A stretch of 64,000 bases of DNA from Haliclystus octoradiatus (taxonomy: Eukaryota; Cnidaria; Staurozoa; Stauromedusae; Haliclystidae), in NCBI GenBank assembly GCA_916610825.1, contig OU744450.1, positions 9,754,261 through 9,818,260 of the forward strand, read 5' to 3'. Below the pieces are notes generated by a model. The model was not told the DNA's origin. It did not search any database and saw only the letters and a program-made list of their open reading frames with translations. Below, in pieces: positions 1 through 12,700 of this stretch. The first letter of the stretch is position 1, and the number at the start of each line of letters is the position of its first letter. The position numbers and the translations under genes are program-made.

Positions 1-287
1 AGGGGACATTCCTGGAACAAATTACACTTATAAGTTAGACTAGATAGATAGGTGATAGCAGATTTTTTTATTTATATTTGTAATGAATTTAGACAAATTT
101 GTTTTGAAACTTGGAATATTAATTGAACTAATTATAACTTCACCACTTTTAATCAAAGTATTAAAAAACATGGTTACTAAAGTCAGTGTCAGTGTGAGTA
201 TCGCTGAAATTAAACTTTTCAAATAGAAAAAAAATGCCATACATACATTGCTCTGTGTATCTGATAATTCTTATATGTCTCTTTCAG
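1..287 (+). other. Intron of the NIPSNAP-like gene (partial)
   Basis: Non-coding sequence upstream of the first recognisable NIPSNAP exon. It ends in a good polypyrimidine tract and AG at 286-287. I see no convincing exon in it. The residues encoded in the first 40 bases faintly resemble the region just before the NIPSNAP exon, but there is no GT donor in the required phase. Confidence 0.6.
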
Positions 288-2487
288 CCTGGCACTATGA
301 TTGAATGGGGCAACAACTGGTAAGATAATATTTTTTTTAATATTCAATCAACCAACTAAACCAATGCCCATATAGACTTCCTGACATTCAACAAATGTTC
401 AACTACTGTGTCCCTTTAAGCCCATTAAACTGTTCTCTTAAAGTGTATGAAAATTCCTTTGATATTTCTCTGAAATCAAAGAAGTTGGATATATTGCAGG
501 ACATTTGTAGTTGGATTTTCTTATTGTTGGTGTACTGGTAATTTGCATTCCGCGATTCTAGAAGGGAATGATGCTCAATGGATCAATCTACTGCATTCCA
601 TGTTCCAGATTATATCAGAGAGAAGGGTCTGACGAATGGTTCCTCCTTCCAGAAACTTATTTTTTGTTGTTCAAAAACCGTCAGAACCTTTTCACCCAAA
701 ATTTTGCTTGAAAATAATGTCATTTCTTAAATTTGAGGAGAAAATAGAAGCAAAGTCCAGCGTTTTCTGAATTTTGGCCCTTCTTGAATCCCAGTTGCCC
801 AGGTTGCTATGTGCTGTCAGTGGGTGATTACAGTCAACATGTGTTTACAACTATATATAGGGTTAAATGCTATTATCTAAGAGTTTTCTTTGCCTTAAGT
901 TGACATTGTTTGCCATACACAGCATGAATTGAAAATTTTTTATGGTTATGTCGTGTTAAAAAAGTCTGAAAAAATATCTACGAGATATCTTCAGAACATT
1001 ACTCATCCTTGTTATTCTGATATTTTAGGGGTCGAGCTATCAAGATTCGTCAAAAGCATGCAGTTGGAGGGTTTTTCTCACAGATTGGTGAACTTTATCA
1101 AGTTCATCATATTTGGGGTATGTTTGAAGGAATGTGTGTTATCCATTTCCTGACTTTCTAATTATGTTACATTGCCAAACTAAGTCAACTATTTAGTTAG
1201 TAATTTTAGCTAATTGGCAGGGTCCGACAAAATGTTTTACCTTCCGCAAACCTTTAAAATAAACGTTTGAGTAATTTTACTCACATAAAAACGTAAAATT
1301 GGAAATTTATTTTTCATAATTTTCCAATCATTTTAGCATTGTATCCAGCATTTTGTCTTTTCCTTCTGACATTTGCTAGCCTTCGGCAAACGAGGTTCCC
1401 AAGCGTTTTGGCTTTGTCGGACCCTGCTAGTTGGTTACTTATTGACATGTTCCATATTAATTTTATATAGCATATATATTTTATAGCATATAGAGATCTT
1501 GCTCATCGAAAGGAAGCTCGTGAATTAATGTGGCAGGTACCTGGTTGGGATGATTGTGTTGCAAATACAGGTAATCCTTCTATTTGTTGTTGTTACTGTT
1601 TAATTACCCCTGTGAAAGCATTCACAATCGTTATTCATTCCGATTTTCATAAACTGTCTCATGTATTGTTATTTAATTCGTAATAGTAGTAAAATTTTAA
1701 TAGATTATGTAAATTCAGAATATGTAATGAAGCTGTTAAGGGATTGACAAGACTGGTCTTACGGTTTTCACCAGTGTTTCGTCCCTGCCAAGAGACTCAT
1801 TGGAGAATTTTCATATCTGATCAGGCATCATGTCTGAAGTCCCGCTAACGAGTAATATAAATGGTAGCAACATCTGTGCATATTACATGTGCAATTGCGC
1901 ATGTATAGAATTGCAAGTCAAATGAAACTAAACTAAATATGTCCAATATTTGTCAGCAATGGTTAAATGTGAAATTTATCTTAAAATTGGACTAAACTTG
2001 TGTAATAAACTGCAAATACACTTATGAAAACAGTCCATGAAGTTTACAAAGTTCCATGAACTGTTCAAGAACATTTTATAAGCAGTTCATGAACGTTTAA
2101 TGACCTCATTGACCTCATTTTCATAAACTTTGGTCATTTAGCGTTCATAGTGGATCTCTGCTATTTGAATTCTCAATTTTGGAAGTCCCTGAAGTCAGTA
2201 TTTTTGTATTTACTAATACTGCTACAGTATTTACTAATATTTAGAAAAGGGGTTATTTCTCCACAGGAAATTTATAAATATACAAAACCTTATTTGCAAA
2301 ACAGCCTAAGTCGGTCCATTTTTGTCTGACACTCCCTTAATGATAATGTTGATTATCGCCCCTGCCTGCCCTGCTAAGGGCTTACATTAAAACATTAAAT
2401 CTTGTTTTATTATATTCCACAGTTCCTTTAGTCAATAATATGGAATCAAGATTACTTGTGCCTTATCCATTCTCACCATTGCAATAG
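288..2487 (+). CDS. NIPSNAP: NIPSNAP1/2-type protein, C-terminal four exons (5' end outside window)
   Basis: Four exons at 288-319, 1029-1117, 1487-1570 and 2423-2487 (TAG stop) join in phase 2, 1, 1 to give the last 89 residues. They match the end of vertebrate NIPSNAP1/2: [10 protein letters not shown], then [22 protein letters not shown], a GWDD segment, and a terminal MESRLLVP...SPLQ. The vertebrate protein also ends SPLQ, at almost the same distance. NIPSNAP1/2 are mitochondrial proteins of the dimeric alpha-beta barrel (NIPSNAP domain) family, reported as mitophagy 'eat-me' signals; the sequence alone supports only family membership. The visible part covers the end of the second NIPSNAP domain. 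The first visible exon is only 32 nt. The second intron-exon boundary has two AG sites 16 bp apart (1469-1470 and 1485-1486); the second keeps the frame. The gene runs tail-to-tail with CLYBL. Confidence 0.9.
1218..1426. mobile_element. hAT-type MITE, 'CAGGGTCCGACAAA' family, copy 1
   Basis: A 209-bp element with terminal inverted repeats starting CAGGGTCCGACAAA and ending TTTGTCGGACCCTG. The flanks are ctaattgg (1210-1217) and ctagttgg (1427-1434), a 7/8 match to an 8-bp target duplication as expected for hAT transposons. It has no coding capacity and sits in a NIPSNAP intron. Four relatives lie at 29220, 38319, 51045 and 51961. Confidence 0.85.
2028..2130. repeat. Degenerate copy of the GTTCATGAAC palindromic element
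   Basis: Runs of 'gttcatgaac'-like words in both orientations (cagtccatgaa, ccatgaactgttc, agttcatgaacgtttaatgacc). They match one arm of the palindromic family described at 29025 and 34623. Heavily mutated. Confidence 0.6.
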
Positions 2488-2744
2488 ATGACAAATGGAT
2501 GAAATAACCTATACAACTAGTTATTCATACATGTTATTACATTGATTTCCAACATTTTGTCCAGTGATAATGCTGACTGCCAGATCTTTGTAGATTATGT
2601 ATAGCTCAATTAAATACAATCTTTATCAAAATGTATTGCTATCACTCTGATTAACTTGTCAACTTCACCATAACGAGGGACGAGTGATATATGTAAATGT
2701 GTATTTACTAAGACAGAGTTTTATGATTGGATTGTTGTCATTCG

Positions 2745-2750
2745 AATAAA
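2745..2750 (+). terminator. Candidate polyadenylation signal of NIPSNAP (AATAAA)
   Basis: First canonical AATAAA downstream of the NIPSNAP stop, about 260 nt away. This is a positional inference only. Confidence 0.45.
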
Positions 2751-2984
2751 GATTTTCAAACATGCATGACCATTGAGAAACATTTTTATGGTCAATTATT
2801 GATTCAATATTGCTTGCAGCTAAAGTTTAGCTAAATCCTACTTTCAGAATTGCCAAATTGTCTAATACGAAATTGTCTACAATTTGAGGTCTGATGCCAG
2901 AATGGTCTATGAATTTGGATATTTTAAGTATGGAGATATTTGTTAATTGTAGCCTATAGAAAATTCAGAAGAAAAAAAGTTGTA

Positions 2985-3150
2985 TTAGTCTGAACTGTTC
3001 ATATATTGCTTATGAACCTCATGAACTAACAATGAACTGTCCAGGAATGGTTCATGAACAATATTCATGAGCTGTTCTAAAACACCTTAAACAGAGCTGA
3101 TAAAAATCAACCGCTAATGGCCGCGCCCCTGCAGAAAAGGGTATTGACCT
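2985..3150. repeat. Degenerate GTTCATGAAC palindromic element
   Basis: Several 'ttcatgaac/gaactgtcc' words are followed by the family terminus cgcccctgcagaaaag. Only part of the element is recognisable. Confidence 0.55.
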
Positions 3151-3721
3151 CATACACTGTTCATTAACATATCCCCCTCTAATGCAAGTGATAGGTGGTG
3201 GGACATTAAGTATATAAAGAATATGAGGGTTTGTATCATCAATAATGGCAATTAGAAATCAGTTTTGTGTGGAGATGTTAGCCAAGGTCACATCAAATGG
3301 AGACATAAAAATGTTTTTTTTTTTAAATCAAGTGTGTAATATTTATATAGTATTTAATTCATCCTTTGTCGGTGCAGTTAGGATCTACATCATTTGGCAA
3401 CGCATGATAATTTGTAAATTTACATAAATGTCAACTACCATATTTGCATTAGTCACTATGAGTGTGATCCAAACCATTATTAAATACATAAATATATATA
3501 TATATATATATATACACTACATATATTAAAAGTAGCTACTAAAACAATTAAATAGCTGTTGATAATGACGTGAAATTTCATAAAATAGAGAACGATTACA
3601 AAGTATTTCCTAAATTTGACAGCTCCACTCAATAGCTCTGTAGTTATGTACCAGACTTTAATAAGATTCTCTCAGTAATTGAATTCCTATTGACCAGCAA
3701 CAGGCGTCCTGATTATATTTA

Positions 3722-6700
3722 TCATTTGTTCATGTGTTCATTGAGACGTAATACGTTCTGTGCTTGTTTAACAGATGGCATATCAATCATAGCACCTTTG
3801 AAAACAAATGCTCCCTAAGAAAATTAAACAAATTAGAAGTATGTAATTAACTGAAAAATGTGTCAGCTTGTACAGTATGTGAAGTACATTTCCAAAACAG
3901 ACATTTTGTACACAGTATGTTGCCGATTGCTGAGAGAGAAATGAGAATACTGTATGTGTAGTAATTGTGTACTGTTCGAGTCATCAACAAGACAGATGAA
4001 AACAACTTTAAAGGGAGAATACTGACCGGGGAACGTTGCGCGCGGAACTTGAATTCTTCATACCAAATTCAAGTACTCGTTTTGAAACAGAGTTGGCCTC
4101 GCCTTAATTCTATTGTTTTGAACGAAATAATCAAAAACACGAGACAGGAACAAATGTCGAAGCCGTGAACTCGTGACAATCATCAACGAATCAATGTTTT
4201 TAAACAACGATTTATTCCATGCATTTAACTCAGATTCGCATAGTTTTATTGAATTATCACATTAGTTTGCTTTTGGTATATTTATCCTTGGTTATATTTA
4301 CTGAAGTTGCCTTGTTATTAGTTGGCAAGCTTTTATGGTCCGATCGTTACATCAACAAAAACATGAAAAAGAACGATAGTCGATACGCAAGATGACCTAA
4401 GATGTCAAGAAACACAAGGATTTGGCTTTATAACGAAAATCAAAATGTTAAACAAGGTTCTTGTTTAGTGTTACTTTCGTTCAACATATCAATCGAACTG
4501 GTCGAACTAAAAACGCTCCTGCACATCATACTTTTTATACTGTTGATCACATAGTAAACAATACATTAAAGTCCAGAACGTGATAAAATAAGTACGTAGT
4601 ATAGCAGATAGCTCCCAAATTGTGATTTTAATTTGTTCATTTGAAATACTTTCCATAAAATCAACATACGGCCAGAATAATAAAACGAAGCTCACTCACA
4701 CGCACGGCAGCTTTTCTCAAAGCTTTGTTTAAATTGATGACGTATGAGTTGGTTGAGCGCGCAATGTTCCCCGGTCAGTATTCTCCCTTTAAGAACGCTT
4801 CTATTAATCAATAACAACTATCCAACTCTGTTTACTCCTATGCATATTTATCTTCTGATCTCCACGCACGTGGAAGGTGTGGGACGAAGTATGGAATATT
4901 AATTAATTAACATAAATTACAACAGTATATGGGGCAAAGTGGATACATTACGTAAATTGTCTGCAGTTGGCTAAAGACAATATATTTTATAACAAATTTT
5001 CGTTTCACTTCAACGTCAAGAAAACCACATGCTCTCAAACTAATCCGACTGTTGGATTTAGATTTTAAAACAGTTTTGTGTGAAATTTAGCTAGAACATA
5101 TTTGAGTAATTCTTTGCTAGATAATTGGAGAATTATTATTTTAGAAAATTGTTCAAATTACTTAAAAAATGACATTAGAAATTGATGAAGCATGCTATTA
5201 AACACTCTCCAAAAATGCAAACAAGGGGCACAATTGATCTCACTTGCACGCTTCCCTGTAAAGATCTGATAGCAATTAACATACCTTTCCTTTTTGCTGG
5301 TGAACTTCAAATGCATCAATCAACTCTTTGGCATTTTTTATGGCCTCATCATTAGGACTGAAAGATGCATTCACAATGTCAATTTGATTTGGATGAATTA
5401 TTTGTTTTCCTTAAAAAATAGAAAAGTAATTAAAGATTTCCTGTTTCATCTCATTTTTGATAACCATACTCCAGACATAACTGAGATGGAATGAGTGAGC
5501 TACAAACTATGACATTTAAATATTTAAATATAACGTAATGCAAACGTAAATAATAAACTTTAATAAAAACAATAAACAGTTCAAAGACTTCTTAAATAAA
5601 TCCTAATGGACTGCCCCTATGAATAAAAGCTCTAAGTTCATGAACCTGAAATTTCTCAATTCGTAATGAACGTTTCACAAACTTCATGAACAATTTATCA
5701 ACTTCAAAAACGGTTCACAAACATTTTCTTATGGGTTCATAAACAGTTCATAAACCGGTTCATGGACGTGAAATAGCCCAAAGTCCGTGAGCTGTTCATG
5801 AAATCTAGAGCAATTTCATGTTCATGAACTAATGAACCAGTTCTTGTAGTTTCTTTACTTGAATAGCATATTGTGTTTTTCATTTTACCAGAACCCAAAC
5901 GATTGATGAAACTTCTAATTGTTCTTTGAACAAACCACCTTTAGGGGTCGCAGTTTATTCAAAAGTGGTTATTAAATTGATGAAACATTTTTGTGAACAA
6001 TAAATAAAATTGATGATTTCTAAAATTTCAAATTTGCAACCAAAGTATGCCTTCAGTTTAACGCTTTTATTTGATTTTAAACTATGCTCTCATATAGAAT
6101 TGATTCAAGAACATTTGCAAATCACTTGTTTGTTTGAAATTTGTGAGGGAACTTGCCAGTGAGTAGATCATTGTATAGTAGCATAAGCTAGTTGGTTGTG
6201 ACTAAACTGTTATATATTGTATGTGTATACTATTGTGTATAAACTTACCTGTGAAACCCATACTGGAACCTTCTTCTGATTGACGTGTAAGTCCATCTGA
6301 GTCTAAATTGATAGACAATATTGGGCGATTAATACATTTAGGCATACAAAGATAGTGTTTGCATGATGTTTGCAAAGTTGGTCAATGGCCCAGTAAAATA
6401 ATTCTGCAAAAATTCGTACACTACAAAATATTTCATCAAAAGTTTCTGATCAATTCTAGAATTGTTCATAAAAAGTGGTGTTGATAAAGATCATGAACTG
6501 CACAATTTAGGCAACGTTCACCAAGTCTACAAATTGGCTGCGGGACTAGGCATACAAACGAAAAATCGAGAAATGTTCAAATTACATCATGAATCATTTG
6601 ATAGCCATAGATAGGCCTGTGCCTACAAAATGATTCCAATAAAATAGAGTAAACAAACCTTTAAAGTTAATATATACCATATCTATGGCCTGAAGTTTGA

Positions 6701-9700
6701 ACGCTTTGGAATGCACAACAAAATTTTGCCGGGCAAACATCAAGTTATTGCAGCTTACAGTCCTTGTTGCTCCTATGAATATCACAAACGAAACTCACAA
6801 ATAAGGTAGCACATCTAATCAAAATGAATATTTTATGATGATGAATAAGCCTTAGACCTATTCTATGTATTGCATGCACAAAAACGTCTGGTTCACCATA
6901 AAACCTCCTGGAAAAGTTCATCAACTGTTTGTGAACATTATGAGCTGTCCATAAACGCATCAGATTTACTACAGGACATCATAGTCCTGACTATTTAGTG
7001 TAAAACCAAATCATTCCCCTGCGAAAAACGAATCCCTTGTGAATTGTTCACAAACAGTTCATGAAAATTTGGGCTATTTAATGTTCATGAACTCCTGAAC
7101 TGTTTTTTTCCAGGGGTTACACATAGTATAACAAGCGCAATGATAGAAGAAAGATTGACTTGAATATACAAAACAGTTTAAAAAGCTAATTTCGAAAGGG
7201 TAGGTTCTGAATCAGCCTGTTTTTAAGTAATCTAATGAGGTCCATACACTGCATATGATATTAGGCTGGTTTTATTTTGTGCATAACATTCAACATCTCT
7301 TGTAAAGATTTTATATCTCTATCTAATTTAACAATGCCATTCTATTGTTTGATTCCATTGTGAGATGTACCACTACAGCAAATTTTATTTGCACAATATA
7401 CTACAGTGAAACCTGTAGGCCTATATAACGGCCAGCTAAGAGAGGTAGATAAATTGACCACTATAGACAGGTCGCCTTTATATACAGGTTTGATTCAATA
7501 GAAAATACTATTTTAGACATTGAAAGAGTAACCACTAGAGAAAGGTGGCCGCTGTATAGAGGTGACCGCTATAACAGGTTTGACTGTATTTTGTTTGCCT
7601 TACCACAGGCACACGCACACTAATTTGTTGTGATTTTGAAAAGAAAATTGCTTTAAGATCTCTTGAAAAGAGCTATCCGACGTTTTATTTATTGCACGGT
7701 AGAATAAATATTGTGTTTATTAACATTATAAATCTTTCACTCACCAATACTAGCAAGAAAATCATCTGACCCAAATATAAATGCTTGACAAGATAAATGT
7801 GATGATGCCAAAGTACTTTCCATAATTGATCGCATATTTAGCATTCCAACAGCTGTCTCTATCATACCAATGAAATTTAATGGAGGACCAAATACTCTGT
7901 CATACCTTTTCAATGCTTGTGATACCAACTGTTGGAACTGAAAATAATATTTGAAAACGCACTCGTATGCCTAGGCCTATCAGTTTAACATTAATCATAG
8001 AATATGAGATAAAATCAAACTTGCTATCCAAGTGACCACCTAAATACAGCGGTGATCTATAGGCTGCAATTGTGGTGATGATGATGATGATGATGATGTG
8101 GCCATTCTTAAATATATGATGTCCAAAATAGGCTAGATTGTCTACTGAATCAATCATTGCTCTAAAATACGAAGTGCAAGGCCAAAAACACTATGGTGTT
8201 ATTTGGTAGGCTTGGGCCTGGTATTTCAGATCATTGATGATAAATTTTTGCAAGAGGCTCAAAGCTGAAGAAAATAGGAAACTACAATGTATTACCAAAG
8301 AAACAATAGGCCTACCAATAAAAGCTGCCTGTGTAAAAGAAAGATCTACGTTGTGAAGTTTTCATTTAACCCGAATCGATTCTAGTGGTAAAACACCATT
8401 GAATTTAAATTGTATTTTGAACCATTAAATTAAAACTGGAATGACCTTCCTCAATTCAAACAAACTTGATTCTGGATTTTGTTTACTTTAGAAAAGGGTT
8501 ACCATACGCTTATAAATGTTTGTAGGCTATTCATATTTACTACACAAGGAATGTTGGAAGACACAAGGAAAATGTTGAAAGCACTCACCTACATGATAGC
8601 GCTATCACACAAAACACTGGGAAATGGAGACCATATAAGTAGCTATTAGGCAATTGGAAATTGGTAATAGTTCCCTATAATTCACAGTAAAGAACGGTGG
8701 CCCAGACGTGCGAACCACAACAGACGATATCTCAAACCAAAACAGACAATATCTCAAACCACAATAGACGATAACTCAAACCACAACAGACGTTTTGAAA
8801 ACACAACACACGTTTTGCGGTGTCTGTAACTTGCGTGTGTGGGTGCTGCGTGCTTTTACAGGAAATACGTCATATGTATCATCTTTTTGTATCACAATTT
8901 TTAGCGTCTCGACGTTACGAAAAAAGTTCAGGCTTGGCTAAATTTTGCAGTCGCTGATATGTTGCCATTGTCGCGGACTTTCTTCAGACTTGATTGATAT
9001 ATTAATATTCTGATTTATTAAACATTCATTATTCGACCGCTAAATAATTATATTAATGACAGCTATAACGTTTTATGATATTACCGTTTTATATACAATG
9101 TTAAACATATAAATATATATAGTAATAACATTGGAAATATTAAAACTTTGGCAATTGGTTAGTGCTCAATGCTAGTGGATAGCAGAGCGTAAATAATAAA
9201 ATTAAATTATTCTTAACGTAACTTAAGTTATTGTGTCTTTGTTGACCTTCTCATTATTATTATTAATTATTCAATATTAAACATATATACCAATTTCAAA
9301 TTAAAAATTGAAAATTTATTCTTAGCAATTTCAAGGCAATGAATGTATGTATCACACTGATACAGACTTCGAGAAACATTTCAGAACTTTCTAACCCCTA
9401 CAAATAATTGCGTTTTCGTGTGATGGATTTCCTGCCGAATCAAGTGCAACAATTCATGGAAAATTCTTAGCTATAGGCCTACGGCTTTACATTTTAATCT
9501 CTTAAGAAATTACTTAAGTCTGGAACTCCGTCTGGAATAAAGTCCCCGTCAATTACGACATGAAAGCAACTGCCAAATTTAGCCAAGCCAGAACTTTTTC
9601 CATAACATCGAGACATTAAAATTCGTAAGCGAAGGTCATAGTAAAAAAGGTGATAAATTATGGCGTACTTCCTGTAAACGCACGCAGCACGCACGCACGC

Positions 9701-12700
9701 ATGCAAGTTACAGACACAGCACGTTTTGAGAACACAACATACATTTTAAAAACACAACGCATGTTTCGATAACACAACATATATTTTGAAAACACAACAC
9801 ATGCTTTCATCATCATCATCATCATCATTTATTCAGAACCTTTAAGTTATACAAACTTTTTTTCAAAGGACTGATACATAGCTAAGTTGACAGGAAAACA
9901 GACATTAAGTAAAAAAACAGGCATAAATAACAGGAAAGAGTGGTAAGTGTAAAGTATACTAAGAACGTAAGTGCTTCTCAAGGAGACGTTTGAAAGTAGG
10001 CCTGCTTTGGACTTCCTTCATTGCAGACGGTAGATCGTTCCACTTATGCGCACCAGCGTCTTGAAATGAATGACGATGGCTTGACTTGATGTAAATGTCA
10101 TTGTGGGCGTGAGATCTTGTTCTGGTGGAATACGGCAGTTGGAAAAAGTCGGAAAGCAAAGGAGGAGCTAGTTTGAATTTAATTTTATGAGTGAACATTA
10201 GTTGATGCAATGTTATTCTGTCTCTAACAGAAAGCCAACCTAGTTGACTTTGCATATCAGAGACACGAGTGCGATAGTTACAACGAAGCACTGTCCTCAT
10301 TCCTCTGTTTTGCAATCTCTGAAGGCGATGTAGATGTTCGGTTTTACAGTTCCCCCATACGACAGCGCAGTAGTCAAAGTGTGGCAAAACAATGGTGTTA
10401 TAAATAGTTCTAGCTGCTTCTTGCGGTATGAAGCGTCTCACGTATTTCAAAACGCCCAAGCTTCTATTGATTTTCTTATTAATTGCTATGACATGTTTGT
10501 CGAAAGATAGGGTATTGTCTATTAGAATGCCTAGGTATTTTAAAAGATCTACTCTTTCGACAGGTTTGTCATCCAGCTTTATTATTAAATCGACGTGTTC
10601 TTGTTTATTAAGTTTTGGCCTGGAGCCTATCACCATGCAGTTAGTTTTATTTATATTTAATGTTAGTTTATTTGCACACAGCCAGGCATGTATTTCAATC
10701 AGATCTGACTGTAAAATTTCTTCAACGTCTTTCAAATCTTTACGGGCTACATACAAAAGCGTATCATCTGCATATAGATTTACTTTACAGTTATTTACAG
10801 AGTTACAAATATCATTTATATAAATAAGAAAGAGTAGCGGCCCAAGGATTGACCCTTGAGGAACTACGTATTTAATTACACCTAAATTTGAATTTACACT
10901 ATTTACATTAACAATTTGTTTTCTATTCAATAAATAAGATTTAAAAAAATTTAAGCTATTTACATCACTGCCGTATAATTTTAATTTATCTAATAATATA
11001 TACAAGTCTACAGTATCAAATGCCTTTTTAAGATCAATACTAATTACACCTATAAGATTTCTATTTAAAATATTATTGAAACAAAACTCAGAAAAATTTA
11101 ACAAACTGCCGTCTGTCGAATGGTTTTTACAAAAGCCAAATTGGCAATTAGTTAATAAATTATGTTTTGATAAATAATAATTTAACTGGGTATGACCAAT
11201 TTTTTCTAAAAGTTTGGAGATTATCGGAAGGACTGAAATTGGACGATAATTGGTTCTCTCAGTTATGGCATCCCCTTTGTGTAAAGGGATAACCTTTGCT
11301 GTTTTCAGAGCTTCAGGAAAGACACCATCCCTGAGAGAAAGATTGAATATTCTAGTCAAGCCTGGTGCAATGCTGTGTGCAGTTTAAAAACACAAAAGCT
11401 TAAAAAAGCTTTGAAAACACAACATACATTTTGTAAACACAACACACATTTTTAACGAATCAGAGATGCAAAACACAACAGATGCTGTGAAAACACAGCA
11501 TATGTTTAAAAAACACACATTTTGAATGGATCAAACCACAACTTGAACGCTGTCTCAAACCACAGCCAACGTTTTGAAACACAACACACATTTTTAACAG
11601 ACAAGAGGTGCAAAACACAACAGAAGTTTTGAAAACACAAAAGGTGTGGGACTGGCATAGGGGTTTGGCAGCAGGTACGTTAAATGAAAATGAAGGGGTC
11701 AATCACAACAGGCATTGATCGCTCGGAGTGCAATCATTGAAAACTAATTTTTATAATATCAAGGCAATGCCACATTCCTAAAGATTTTATTCCAGATTCT
11801 ACAACTTGCTTAATTTATTATTAATCCGATTTAGACAATTGTATGATATTCGTGACAAATCATCCATGATAAAGCATAAACGATAAGCATCAAACAATGA
11901 TAGAGAGACATTCTATATTTTATTTTTATTTAATCAGTTATCTTTTATGTGAAGAACTTACGGCTAATAAACTTTTACAGTAGGGCACTTAACTTAATTT
12001 TTCGAAATTCAGAATTAAGGGTATGTGTGCTTTGCTCCTCTAGGTCATCCTATAATAAGCATACTCATCGGACAGTTCATGAACAGTTCACGAGCAATTC
12101 ATGAATATTTGGGATTATTAACCTTCATGAACTGTTCATGAACTCCTGAACTGCTTTTTGTAGAGGTTGTATTGAGCTATTAACATATATTATTTTTGAA
12201 CAAAATATATTCAGAATAAAGAAAGGCTACAAAATTCCCACTTTATATTAGCGATGTTGAATTCTCGTTTCTCACAATTTTTTTGAGAAATTCCTGTTTA
12301 TTGGAAAGGGGTGACTCTTGATTCCCGTATTATAGAAATCAACTTCTCCAAAAATGATCACTGCTGGTAGTGAAGTGTTGATGTAACAGTCAATCTAAGA
12401 TATGTAGGTTAACCTAAATTACTCTATTAGATCAGATATAGCCTACCTTGTGAACATCATCAGAATGTTCCAATTTTGGCAAAACAAGACCTTGAATTTG
12501 TATATTTCCCCTCAGCAAAACATCAATATCTTCTTCAGCCAAACCACTTTCAATCGGATTTATCCGCACAAGATACTCATTTTGGGATGATTGCAGATTA
12601 TCAAGGAAAGATTTGATAGTTGCTCTTGCTTCGTGCTGGTAAAAGATTATCAAGCTACAAAATTAATTAGTTAATTGAGTATTGAAACCTGAAGAGACAC

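Larger units (their letters stand above)
2488..3721. other. Convergent intergenic region between NIPSNAP and CLYBL
   Basis: Holds the presumed 3' UTRs of both genes. There is an AATAAA at 2745-2750 for NIPSNAP. On the minus strand there is an ATTAAA-type signal at 3657-3662, about 60 nt past the CLYBL stop. Also present are a degenerate palindromic repeat (2985-3150) and an (AT)n run near 3491-3512. I see no other gene. Confidence 0.6.
8709..11660. repeat. ~20-bp minisatellite split by two inserted elements
   Basis: Three blocks (8709-8816, 9721-9805, 11386-11660) carry tandem 20-22-bp units of the form aacacaacayaNrttttga. The left block also has a variant, aaaccacaacagacgatatctc. The blocks are separated by the foldback element at 8817-9720 and the LINE at 9808-11384, so a single array was probably interrupted twice. 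Short adenine-rich linkers make the right block irregular. All of it lies in CLYBL intron 2. Confidence 0.8.

Noticed and set aside
1-45. Possible preceding NIPSNAP exon (encodes a YTYKL stretch)
   Set aside because: No GT donor in the phase needed to join the exon at 288, and similarity covers only a few residues.
10428-10823. 131-codon plus-strand ORF
   Set aside because: It is antisense to the LINE reverse transcriptase, which has clear motifs on the minus strand.
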